A DNA stretch of 64,000 nt from Herpetosiphon giganteus. GTDB lineage: Bacteria > Chloroflexota > Chloroflexia > Chloroflexales > Herpetosiphonaceae. The stretch is taken from contig NZ_JAFBCZ010000009.1 in assembly GCF_016907925.1 (NCBI RefSeq), positions 62,001 to 126,000 of the forward strand, written 5' to 3'. How positions within the stretch are numbered: the stretch's first letter is position 1; every line of letters begins with the position of its first letter. The notes under the pieces are model-generated. The model made no database searches. It worked only from the letters and a program-made list of their open reading frames with translations, and was not told the DNA's origin. The translations under genes and the position numbers were made by a program. Positions 41,885-49,721 of this stretch are shown in pieces.

Positions 41885-44812
41885 ATGACGCAACAGCCTA
41901 CGATCTTAGTGATTCAGCCAGATCGCGCCTTGCAAGCCTTGATTGTGCGGGTGTTAAAAACCGCTAGTTTTCAGGTTGTGCGCAGCACCAGCATTCACGA
42001 GGCCCAAGCCTTAGTCGAGCAAGAAGCCTTCGATTTGGTCGTGATCGATCAGTGGATGCCCGACCACGATGCGTTAGAATTTTGCCGTAGTTTGCGTGAG
42101 CATTCGAGCGTGCCGTTGCTGATGGTTGGAGCCAGCAGTGATGCCTATATGCGCGGGATTGCGCTCGATCAAGGCATTGATGATTATGTGATTACGCCGT
42201 TTCACGAAAGCGAATTTTTGGCCCGCGTGCGTGCATTATTGCGCCGCAGTCAACAAACAACCTTGCAACAACAGCCCAACTATACCGAATGCGGCTCGTT
42301 GCTGATCAATTGGCAGGATCAGCAAGTACGCAAACATGGCGAGCTGGTGCATCTGACCAAGACTGAATGGGCTTTGCTCAAATTATTTATTCAATATCAT
42401 GGCCAAGTATTGACCCACCGCATGCTGTTGCAACAGGTTTGGGGCAAAAGCTATAGCGAAGATCGCGCTTATTTGCACGCCTATATGCGGCGCTTGCGAG
42501 CCAAGCTCGAAGACGACCCAACCAAGCCGCAGTTAATTCACTCCGAATCGGGAATTGGCTATCGCTTTGCGCGCATCGAAGCGCCCAGTTATGCGCCAGC
42601 AGCCAATCCAGCGAGCCTTGCCCATTTACGCTTGCCCTATCCCATCGCCGCCCTAATTGGCCGCCAGCATGAGTTAACCACGCTCCAAGCATTGTTGGCC
42701 AAACCAGAAGCGCGGCTGATCACGATAACGGGCATGGGCGGTTCAGGCAAAACGAGCCTTGCTAGCTATATCGCCCAAACCATGCACCAAACGCAACAAA
42801 TTCCAGTAGTTTTTGTGGCGCTCGATACGGTTAATGACCCGAGTTTGGTGGCGGCAACCCTCGCTCGCGCTGCTGGATTACGCGACCATGGCGATGATGA
42901 GTCGCTTGAACGCTTACAAGATTGGGTTGGCCAACAAACCATACTGCTCATTTTAGATAATTTTGAACAAGTGCTGGCCGCAGCACCGCAAGTTAGCCAA
43001 TTGCTCCAGCATTGCCCAAATTTAAAAATTGTAGTTACGAGCCGCATTGTGTTGGGCATTTATGGCGAATATGAATTTGTGTTGCCGCCGCTGGGCTTGC
43101 CCGATTTGCAACAAAGCCCTGAATTCGAGCAAATTGCTGCCAGCCCCGCCATTCAACTCTTTGTCCAGCGCGCGCAGGCAGTTGATAGCCAGTTTCGCTT
43201 GACCGCTGAAAACGCTGCCATCGTGGCCGAAATTTGTGTGCGGCTTGATGGTTTGGCCTTGGCGATTGAGTTGGCGGCGGTGCATAGCAAATTCTATCCA
43301 CCACAGGTGATGCTGCAACGGCTTAATCAGCGGCTTGATTTTCTCCAGCACAATAGCCCAGATCGCACGCCACGCCAACATTCCTTGCGCGGCGCAATCG
43401 ATTGGAGCTACGAACTGCTTGGCAGCTACGAGCAAACGATTTTCCAAGGCATTGGCTTGTTTGCTGGCAGTTTTACCCGCGATGCGGCCCAAGCTTTGTG
43501 GCCCAATGACGAGCCAAGCAGGATCGAACGCGGCTTGCACCACTTGGTTAATGCCAGTTTGTTGCAACGCGAAACCAGCAGCGATGGCTTAAGCTGGTTC
43601 GCCATGCTCGATACAATTCGCGAATATAGCCTAAGCAAATTGCCCAAAGGCGAGGCTCATTGGCTGCAACAACAACTACTTGATTATTATGTTGAGTTAA
43701 TGCAGCAAGCAGAGCAGGCCTTCTTGGTCAGCAACCACACCGGCTGGATCAAGCGGCTTGAACGCGAATTGCCCACGATTCGCAGCATTCTCGCATGGGG
43801 CATTCAGCAAGATAATGCCATGGCGGTGTGGCAATTGGGCGCTAGTTTTTGGCGTTTTTGGCACGAGCAAGGCCAAATTAGCGAAGGCCGCGAGTGGCTG
43901 GCCAAAATCCAACAGCTGCAACCAACCAGTATTCCGCTGGCAATTCGCGATAAAGTGCGGCTTGGCGCTGGCGTACTGGCCTTTATCCAAGATGATTATG
44001 CGGCGGCCAATCGGGCATTTGGCGAAGTGCTGGTTGAGCCACGCAGCGAACATCAAACAAAGGCAATTGCCCACGCCTTGACCAACATTGGCATGGTCGC
44101 CTATTGGCAAGGTCGCTACGCCGAGGCAATTCAGGCCTTGCAAGAAAGCTTGCCTTTGCTCAAAATGCTTGATGATCGCTATGGCTTGGCCAGCAGTTTG
44201 CGCCATTTGGGCATGAGCCAATTGGTGCAACATGGCTCGCGCAGCGCCTTGGCCTTGTTGGCCGAAAGCCTCAGTTTTTATCAAGAGCTTGGCAGCAAAA
44301 GCGGCATTGGCACAGCAATGGGCTTCTATGGCCGAGCGCTCCTAATCTACGGCGACGATCATGAAGCCCAGCAATGGCTCGAACAGAGCATCGCCATGCT
44401 TGAGCCATTGGGCAACTGGCCAGCGGTTGCGCGGAGCCAAACCTTTCTCGCTCGGGTTGCCTTGGCCCAAAAACGCTATGCTGATGCTCAACAGCTGCTG
44501 CATGAAAGCCTTGCCACGCTCTATCGCGTTGGCGACCGCGAAGGTGTGGCGGCTTCAATCGAAGGCTTGGCGGTTTGGAGTGCACTTAATCAGCAGCCAG
44601 AGCGTGCCCAAGCGCTTTGGGCGGGCGCTCACTGGCTGCGCGAACTACTCGGTGCGCCAATTCCACCAGCCGATCATCAAGCCTTACGCCGGATGTTGCC
44701 GCATCAGTTTAGCTTTGTTCAGCAAACGCAGGCCCCGAAATCGCTGCGCCACTTGGTTGGTTGTGCCTTGGCCGCCGATTGCAGCTCGTTGGGCTGCGCT
44801 GAGCATGGGTAG
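41885..44812 (+). CDS. Regulator: receiver + OmpR-type winged helix + NB-ARC ATPase + TPR
   Basis: A 975-residue multi-domain regulator. Residues 5-120 are a receiver domain with likely phospho-acceptor D55 (LVVIDQWMPDHD). The OmpR/PhoB winged helix spans about 135-230 (LTKTEWALLKLFIQYHGQVLT, DRAYLHAYMRRLRAKLEDD, GIGYRF). The NB-ARC/STAND ATPase spans about 250-560, with P-loop GMGGSGKT at 283-290, a Walker B-like ILLILDNFEQVL, and RLDGLALAIELAA. C-terminal TPR repeats run from about 620 to 950 (GDDHEAQQWLEQSIAMLEP). Family knowledge: STAND proteins switch by ATP-driven assembly after ligand binding to the TPRs. It is divergent from a peptidoglycan hydrolase gene and may control that cluster (inference). 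Confidence 0.9.
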   Translation: MTQQPTILVIQPDRALQALIVRVLKTASFQVVRSTSIHEAQALVEQEAFDLVVIDQWMPDHDALEFCRSLREHSSVPLLMVGASSDAYMRGIALDQGIDDYVITPFHESEFLARVRALLRRSQQTTLQQQPNYTECGSLLINWQDQQVRKHGELVHLTKTEWALLKLFIQYHGQVLTHRMLLQQVWGKSYSEDRAYLHAYMRRLRAKLEDDPTKPQLIHSESGIGYRFARIEAPSYAPAANPASLAHLRLPYPIAALIGRQHELTTLQALLAKPEARLITITGMGGSGKTSLASYIAQTMHQTQQIPVVFVALDTVNDPSLVAATLARAAGLRDHGDDESLERLQDWVGQQTILLILDNFEQVLAAAPQVSQLLQHCPNLKIVVTSRIVLGIYGEYEFVLPPLGLPDLQQSPEFEQIAASPAIQLFVQRAQAVDSQFRLTAENAAIVAEICVRLDGLALAIELAAVHSKFYPPQVMLQRLNQRLDFLQHNSPDRTPRQHSLRGAIDWSYELLGSYEQTIFQGIGLFAGSFTRDAAQALWPNDEPSRIERGLHHLVNASLLQRETSSDGLSWFAMLDTIREYSLSKLPKGEAHWLQQQLLDYYVELMQQAEQAFLVSNHTGWIKRLERELPTIRSILAWGIQQDNAMAVWQLGASFWRFWHEQGQISEGREWLAKIQQLQPTSIPLAIRDKVRLGAGVLAFIQDDYAAANRAFGEVLVEPRSEHQTKAIAHALTNIGMVAYWQGRYAEAIQALQESLPLLKMLDDRYGLASSLRHLGMSQLVQHGSRSALALLAESLSFYQELGSKSGIGTAMGFYGRALLIYGDDHEAQQWLEQSIAMLEPLGNWPAVARSQTFLARVALAQKRYADAQQLLHESLATLYRVGDREGVAASIEGLAVWSALNQQPERAQALWAGAHWLRELLGAPIPPADHQALRRMLPHQFSFVQQTQAPKSLRHLVGCALAADCSSLGCAEHG

Positions 44813-44815
44813 CAA

Positions 44816-44857
44816 AGAGCATAGAACATAGAACATAGAGCATAGAGCATAGATTAT
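44816..44857. repeat. Heptamer tandem repeat (AGAGCAT/AGAACAT x6)
   Basis: Six 7-bp units begin three bases after the regulator stop codon (AGAGCAT, AGAACAT, AGAACAT, AGAGCAT, AGAGCAT, AGATTAT). A CACGAAGCG/CACGAAGAG 9-bp array follows at about 44866-44892. The 307-bp spacer to 45119 has only such repeats. Confidence 0.85.
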
Positions 44858-45006
44858 TTTTGATCCACGAAGCGCACGAAGAGCACGAAGCGGATGAGGC
44901 TATTGGCTTTTGGCTCTTGGCGAGCGGAACAATTGGTGGGTGATGCAACAGTGGTTGGCACTGTACGGATACCAGTCCCCAGCCCCTGACCCCCGACCCC
45001 TCGCAC

Positions 45007-45082
45007 AAAACCCCTGCGTTTCCCTCCGGCGGAGGGACGGAAGGGTGGCGAAATCCAATGAGATCAACAATTTCCACGTTTA
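45007..45082. repeat. 76-bp direct repeat, left copy (family A plus tail)
   Basis: It matches 45775-45850 at all but three of 76 positions. It contains the family A hairpin CCCTCCGGCGGAGGG and then a shared tail AATGAGATCAACAA that the other family A copies lack. It lies just upstream of the AT-rich gene. Confidence 0.9.
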
Positions 45083-45119
45083 TACATCTAATTTCGATTT
45101 TTGTGGAGATACATTTTCA

Positions 45120-45695
45120 ATGATCGTCTATCAATCGACCCTTGAGCACATTCGTTCAATTATCAAAGTACAAACAAATCTCGATATTATCGATTCAATT
45201 AGCATTCAAAATAGCAAAATAGTGTTCATCAATAGCTTACATTTGCCAATTATTCGCCGAATAATGGAAGAATATACTATTAATTTAAATGGTTTATATT
45301 TGCTTAAACCAATTCATCTATTAAACGATTCAATTAATCTCGATACAATTTTTATTGATCAATCGATTAATCGGCCAAATGCAATCATCGATAAACGCAA
45401 CATCGATTATACAATTTGGCTTGAATCTGAGGCAAGCTCAGCTGAATTCCACAATCAATTCAATCGAACACTCGATGCTATTAATATGAGTATAAGCTTT
45501 ACCGATGGGGATAACTTTAGCTTTAGTATTGAAACATTCGACTTTTTTGATCTTCAATTAACTAAATCAGCTGAATTGGGTTTATTTGAAACACCAGATA
45601 TTTTGATTCAGAGCCTCGATCGGCCAACAATTGAATGCATGGTTGCGCATCTGATCGAGCATAATCAGCTTGATGATAGATTTTTAACCACATAG
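45120..45695 (+). CDS. AT-rich orphan gene, unknown function
   Basis: A 191-residue protein from the ATG at 45120 (GGAGAT about 12 bases upstream). It is rich in Ile, Asn, Asp and Ser (IRSIIKVQTNLDIIDSISIQ, IDQSINRPNAIIDKRN) and built from AT-rich codons, quite unlike the neighbouring genes. No signal peptide, membrane segment or recognised domain is seen; predicted alternation of strands suggests an alpha/beta protein. Starting further upstream would translate the repeat. It is enclosed by 76-bp direct repeats, which suggests that gene and repeats arrived or moved together. It could be a small effector or immunity-like protein, but that is speculation. Confidence 0.6.
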   Translation: MIVYQSTLEHIRSIIKVQTNLDIIDSISIQNSKIVFINSLHLPIIRRIMEEYTINLNGLYLLKPIHLLNDSINLDTIFIDQSINRPNAIIDKRNIDYTIWLESEASSAEFHNQFNRTLDAINMSISFTDGDNFSFSIETFDFFDLQLTKSAELGLFETPDILIQSLDRPTIECMVAHLIEHNQLDDRFLTT

Positions 45696-45757
45696 GGGAA
45701 TCTTTTTTAACCACGAAGAGGGATTTGTACCAGCAGCACATTCCACAACATAAACAT

Positions 45758-45850
45758 TTGGGGTGCAGGGGATGAAAACCCCTGCGTTTCCCTCCGGCGG
45801 AGGGACGGAAGGGTGGCGAAATTCAATGAGATCAACAACTTCCACGGTTA
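45758..45850. repeat. Dispersed repeat family A, with right copy of 76-bp direct repeat
   Basis: It begins with GGGTGCAGGGG and the G-run/C-run hairpin. From 45775 on it repeats the left copy (45007-45082). Confidence 0.9.
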
Positions 45851-45889
45851 GAATAAAAGCCTAGATTCAACAATAATCTACAGATTAAA

Positions 45890-45923
45890 TCAAAAAGCCA
45901 GCGATCAACACATGATCGCTGGC
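45890..45923 (-). terminator. Rho-independent terminator of the sigma-factor operon
   Basis: Minus strand: a perfect 11-bp stem GCCAGCGATCA/TGATCGCTGGC, loop of five, then TTTTTG, 15 bp after the stop of the LolA/RseB-like gene. Confidence 0.85.
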
Positions 45924-45937
45924 CTGCTATTCAAGGC

Positions 45938-46813
45938 TTATTGGCTAACTTCGATTGGAGCGCCTGCTGGTGGAGCGAAGAAATCGGCTGGGTAATCAGC
46001 ATTAACTTCGAATTCAGTATAGGCTGATTCAACGAACATATCGCCATTCGATTCGTAATACTCCGACTTCAGCACCACAAACAACTCATCATCAATCCAG
46101 AATTTGAGTCGGCTGTTGGCTTGGTCGCTATCGCCACCAATCACGCATTCGATCACCAAGGCATCGCGACCCAAGAAGCTTTCTTGACCAACGGTTGAAA
46201 GTTGATCGCCTGGTTGGGCGCACAAACCGTCGCTATTGCCATTCGAGTCGAGCGAAGCGGTTGGGTTTGGAATCACATACAATGCGCCATCCAATTCGCT
46301 TGAACTGAACTGGGAAACGGTGCCATCAACTGTATTAGGCTGGCCTGCTGGCGAGATCCAAGCCCAAGCATCAGCGCCATTCATAATTTGGGTTTCGTAT
46401 TGTTCGGCGCTGGTTTCGCTGCCTGGCCAAACAATTTCTTTGCGCAATTTATTTGGTTGCTGGACCCAAATTTCTTCGCTGACCGTGCTGCCAGTTCCTG
46501 GCACATGGGTTTCGAGCACGCCATGCAGCGAATCGATGCCAGTCAAACCAAAGGCGGTTACTTGTTCGGCGCGGCGCAAGGCTTCTTTGGCACTAACTTG
46601 GCTGACTTGGCTTGGCAGCAAGCCAAAACCAACTGCGGCCAATGCTACTCCAGTCGCGGCCATCATCGCTGGGCGCAACCAGCCCGTGCGACGGGTTTGT
46701 GGCTTGAGGCTAGCTTGTTGTTGCAATGGTTTGAGCATGTTGAGCGATCCTTCGGGAATTTCGTGCTCTGCCACGTTGGCGAGTGCTTTTGAGATGGTAT
46801 TATCGTTATGCAT
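45938..46813 (-). CDS. Membrane-anchored RseB/LolA-like protein, probable sigma-factor partner
   Basis: A 291-residue protein with a ~45-residue cytoplasmic N-terminus, one membrane helix about 49-68 (MMAATGVALAAVGFGLLPS) and an extracellular domain. The latter resembles the MucB/RseB-LolA fold (LHGVLETHVPGTGSTVSEEIW, RLKFWIDDELFVVLKSEYYESNG, YTEFEVNADYPADFFAPP). The domain usually senses lipid or envelope state. The gene is 14 bp after the ECF sigma gene, so it probably acts as, or together with, the anti-sigma factor. No zinc-binding anti-sigma motif (HxxxCxxC) is visible. Confidence 0.8.
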   Translation of the reverse strand: MHNDNTISKALANVAEHEIPEGSLNMLKPLQQQASLKPQTRRTGWLRPAMMAATGVALAAVGFGLLPSQVSQVSAKEALRRAEQVTAFGLTGIDSLHGVLETHVPGTGSTVSEEIWVQQPNKLRKEIVWPGSETSAEQYETQIMNGADAWAWISPAGQPNTVDGTVSQFSSSELDGALYVIPNPTASLDSNGNSDGLCAQPGDQLSTVGQESFLGRDALVIECVIGGDSDQANSRLKFWIDDELFVVLKSEYYESNGDMFVESAYTEFEVNADYPADFFAPPAGAPIEVSQ

Positions 46814-46827
46814 TACAGACTCCTCGA

Positions 46828-47394
46828 CTACACAGATTCATTAATAATTGGGGCTAAGAGCCGACGTAGACGTTCGCGAGCACCCAACAGGCGTTGTTTG
46901 ATCGCGCCTGGGCTGGTGGCTGCATCGTGAGCCATTTCGGCTTCGCTCATGCCAAGGTAATAGCGTTGCACAATTGCCGCACGCTGCAACGGCGTTAGTT
47001 GATTCAAGGCCTGCACGACGGTTTCGCGCATAGCATCTTGTTCTAGCAAGGCCTCTGGTTGCGGCTCATTGCTCATCAATTCTTCAAACATTGCCAAACC
47101 AGCAGCGTTCGATTGATCAAGTGATCGGTGACGTTCGCGGCGTTGGGCATCTTTCAAGGCATCATTCAACACAATTTTCATAAACCACGGCCCAAAGGCC
47201 CGCTGGCTATCAAATTGTTGGATGCGCTGCACCACCCGCAGAAAAGCCGATTGAACAATATCTTCGGCGGCAGATCGATCGCGGACAACCAAGATCGCTG
47301 CTCGCACTGCCTGATATTGATATTGGTGAACCAAGGGGGCCAGCCCAGCAATATCACCTTGTTTGAGTCGAGCTATAGCCTCGTGATCGTGCAT
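46828..47394 (-). CDS. ECF-type RNA polymerase sigma factor
   Basis: A 188-residue sigma-70-family protein. Region 2 is about 25-90 (YQAVRAAILVVRDRSAAEDIVQSAFLRVVQRI, RAFGPWFMKIVLNDALKDAQRR). Region 4 is about 125-175 (LNQLTPLQRAAIVQRYYLGMSEAEMAHDAATSPGAIKQRLLGARERL). It directs transcription of a stress regulon. It is followed directly by a membrane partner gene and ends at a shared terminator. A palindrome at 47417-47430, 22 bp upstream of the start codon, may be part of its control region. Confidence 0.92.
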   Translation of the reverse strand: MHDHEAIARLKQGDIAGLAPLVHQYQYQAVRAAILVVRDRSAAEDIVQSAFLRVVQRIQQFDSQRAFGPWFMKIVLNDALKDAQRRERHRSLDQSNAAGLAMFEELMSNEPQPEALLEQDAMRETVVQALNQLTPLQRAAIVQRYYLGMSEAEMAHDAATSPGAIKQRLLGARERLRRLLAPIINESV

Positions 47395-47416
47395 ATCCTT
47401 CCTTTCAGCCTAAGAT

Positions 47417-47430
47417 TGAGAGCGCTCTCG
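47417..47430. promoter_or_regulatory. Palindrome upstream of ECF sigma gene
   Basis: GAGAGCGCTCTC (47418-47429) is a perfect 12-bp palindrome. TGAGAGCGCTCTCG around it resembles the LacI-family-type boxes noted in the cellulase leaders. Confidence 0.45.
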
Positions 47431-47472
47431 CTTTATATATCCAAGAGCAGGCCAAAAAGTTAGGTCTAAGGA

Positions 47473-47735
47473 TAGAACAAAGAACAAAGAGCAAAGAAGA
47501 AAAGTCAGAAGGATGAGGGATGAAGGATGAAAGCAAAAGTCAAAAATCAAATCAGAAGCCCATAGCCACCAGCCTATAACCACAGCTTCGTACCCTTCTT
47601 GGAGAGCATGTTTAACGCAGAGGCGCAGAGAAATAAGGCTATGGGATGGTGGCTATCGGAACATCATTCTTGCAATTCGTGCAATTCGTAGCAAAAATGA
47701 AGCCTTCGTGTTCTTCGCGCTCTTCGTGGTTCCGA
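47473..47735. repeat. Heptamer and 9-bp repeat cluster
   Basis: The 460-bp spacer between the sigma gene and the GNAT gene holds no protein gene. It contains heptamers (AAAGAAC/AAAGAGC near 47473-47500, AAGGATG/AGGGATG near 47509-47530). It also has an inverted 9-bp array (CTTCGTGTTCTTCGCGCTCTT near 47704-47725). An AACGCAGAGGCGCAGAG phrase at about 47613 recurs inverted at about 47840-47857. Confidence 0.75.
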
Positions 47736-47854
47736 TGCGAGGGATCGGGTGTCAGGGATTGGGGATCGGTTCCGTGTCAATTCCCAACGTCTTTGCTAAA
47801 CCTGTTAAATTCCGATAGCCAACAGCCAACAGCCTGATCCTCTGCGCCTCTGCG

Positions 47855-48388
47855 TTAAAATTCTCTTCGTGAGTCTTTTTCTATCGAATAGAGCATTGCC
47901 GGCGTGCCATCGAGCACAATTTCACGCTCTATGTGCATGCCCATTTTTTCAGCAACCCGCATCGAAGCAGCATTTTCGGGAATTGGCAAACAAATCAGGC
48001 GCTCAAAATTCAATACATCAAAGCCATAAGCCACAATTGCTTGGGCTGCCTCGGTTGCCAAACCCTGCCCCCAATAGGCTCGATCGAGCAAATAGGCCAC
48101 TTCAACTTCTTGGCGCTCATCGATGACCCACGGCAATAAGCCACAACGCCCAATAAATGCTCCGGTTGGCTTATAAATCGTCGCCCATAAACCATAGCCA
48201 TACTCGCCATAATACACCTTGATAATCCAATCAAGCTCAGCTTTAGTTTCCTCGCGATCCAACACGCCCTCGGGAAAATGCTCGCGAATAATCGGATCTC
48301 GGTAAAGCCGAAATAAAGCATCAAGATCGGCATCCGTTAGTTTGCGTAACATCAGGCGTTCGGTTTCAAGAATAATCTGATCAGCCAT
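47855..48388 (-). CDS. GNAT acetyltransferase, RimJ/RimL type
   Basis: A 177-residue acetyltransferase. Family landmarks are TERLMLRKLTDADLDALFRL near the start, GRCGLLPWVIDERQEVEVAYLLDRAYWGQGLATEA (acetyl-CoA loop WGQGLATEA) and NAASMRVAEKMGM with the final ER. RimJ/RimL-like enzymes acetylate protein N-termini or small molecules. AAGGAGC precedes the ATG. It appears to be a single gene. Confidence 0.9.
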   Translation of the reverse strand: MADQIILETERLMLRKLTDADLDALFRLYRDPIIREHFPEGVLDREETKAELDWIIKVYYGEYGYGLWATIYKPTGAFIGRCGLLPWVIDERQEVEVAYLLDRAYWGQGLATEAAQAIVAYGFDVLNFERLICLPIPENAASMRVAEKMGMHIEREIVLDGTPAMLYSIEKDSRREF

Positions 48389-48487
48389 AAACTGCTCCTT
48401 AAACTGTTTACTGGATGCTAGCAGTTTTGCTTGAATTACGAATCAATCGCTTGATTGAGCGTAAAATCATCCCTGCGCCCTTCATGC

Positions 48488-48493
48488 TATAAT
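48488..48493 (+). promoter_or_regulatory. Extended -10 promoter
   Basis: TATAAT preceded by TG one base upstream (TGCTATAAT), 46 bp before the DUF4268 gene start. Confidence 0.6.
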
Positions 48494-48538
48494 CGGTAGT
48501 AGTTTTGCAGCCCAACGGTGTAGTGAGGAATTACGGCG

Positions 48539-49519
48539 ATGAATCAGCTTGGTCGGCTTAAACGGGTTCCGATTCACGATGCTTGGCGACAAGCAGCCAG
48601 CCATTTTACCCATTGGCTCACTCAAGCAGAAAATATCGCCCAATTAAACACCGCCACCAACCTCGAATTGCGTTTTGAGGCGCTCAACAAAGGCACTGGC
48701 AATTTGCGCCAAAGCCTTGTCTGCTACGATCAACGCACCGAAACCAAAGTCTTGATCGAAAATCAATTAGCTGGCAGCGATCACGCTCATCTTGGCCAAT
48801 TGCTCACCACCGCCAGCAGCGTTAAAGCGACGATTTTGATTTGGATTGCTGAGCATTTTACGCCTGAGCATCGGGCCACCATCGAATGGCTCAATCAACA
48901 AACTCTGCCGCATCTCTTGTTTTTTGCAATTGAACTGGAATTATGGCAAATTGATGATTCACCGTTTGCCCCGCATTTCAAGCTGATTTGTAAGCCCGCA
49001 GATTGGGAATTGGCGATTACTAACGAGCCAAGTTTGCCAGCCGCTCCGCCAACAGCAAATCCCAGCAAAAACATTTATTTAGGCTATTGGATGCGCTTTA
49101 ATGCGATGTTGCGCGAGCGTAATAGCCACCTTGGAGCCAAAAAACCGCATTCTGAGCCAAGCACCAGCTTTGCCTTAGGCCGAGCCGATTGCAGCTTGCA
49201 AGCGAGCTTAAATGCCCGCGATAATTGGCTTGGGGTAGCGGTGATGTTGAGTGGAATTTCAGCCAAATTGCGTTTTCGCTGGCTGCGCCAACAACGAGTA
49301 GCGATTGAGCAACAATTAGGCGTTGGCCTCGAATGGCGCGAAAATCCCTTAACTAAGGAATATCAAATTTGGCTGGTTCGGCGCAACGCCAACCTCCACG
49401 ATCATCAGCATTGGGCCGACCATCACGTTTGGATGATCGACACCCTTGAGCGTTTTTACCGCGTGTTTACGCCGTTGCTCAAGCAATTGTATATTCGCAA
49501 CGAGCCAGAACAGAATTAA
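48539..49519 (+). CDS. DUF4268-domain protein, PD-(D/E)XK-like
   Basis: A 326-residue protein. The N-terminal half (about 10-165) resembles the nuclease-like fold next to DUF4268 domains: LELRFEALNKGTGNLRQSLVCYD, VLIENQLAGSDHAHLGQLL (with a possible E-x-Q/D active-site pair) and ILIWIAEHFTPEHRATIEWLN. The C-terminal half is DUF4268 (WMRFNAMLRERN, LNARDNWLGVAVMLSG). Such proteins may be defence-associated nucleases or repair proteins; the activity is unproven. GTGAGG precedes the ATG, and an extended -10 box lies 46 bp upstream. Confidence 0.75.
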   Translation: MNQLGRLKRVPIHDAWRQAASHFTHWLTQAENIAQLNTATNLELRFEALNKGTGNLRQSLVCYDQRTETKVLIENQLAGSDHAHLGQLLTTASSVKATILIWIAEHFTPEHRATIEWLNQQTLPHLLFFAIELELWQIDDSPFAPHFKLICKPADWELAITNEPSLPAAPPTANPSKNIYLGYWMRFNAMLRERNSHLGAKKPHSEPSTSFALGRADCSLQASLNARDNWLGVAVMLSGISAKLRFRWLRQQRVAIEQQLGVGLEWRENPLTKEYQIWLVRRNANLHDHQHWADHHVWMIDTLERFYRVFTPLLKQLYIRNEPEQN

Positions 49520-49713
49520 GATCCCCTCACCCCAAACCCGCTCCCGTGGCGCGGGCGAGGGGCTTTAATCCATAGTTCGTACACAATTCGGCGGTAAAAA
49601 TAGGTGCTCGCCCGCGTCCAGTGGAAAAGGTGCTTAATCTGATGGTTTTCGCATGATTGCCAAATGCTCCCCCTCGCCCGCGTTCAGTGGGCGAGGGGGC
49701 TGGGGGGTGAGGG
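49520..49713. repeat. Dispersed GC-rich palindromic repeat, family B (two units)
   Basis: Units of CCCGTGGCGCGGGCGAGG (about 49543-49563) and CCTCGCCC...GGGCGAGGGG (about 49672-49700) fill the space between the converging DUF4268 and STAS genes. They may replace an ordinary terminator. Confidence 0.75.
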
Positions 49714-49721
49714 AACAGCCT

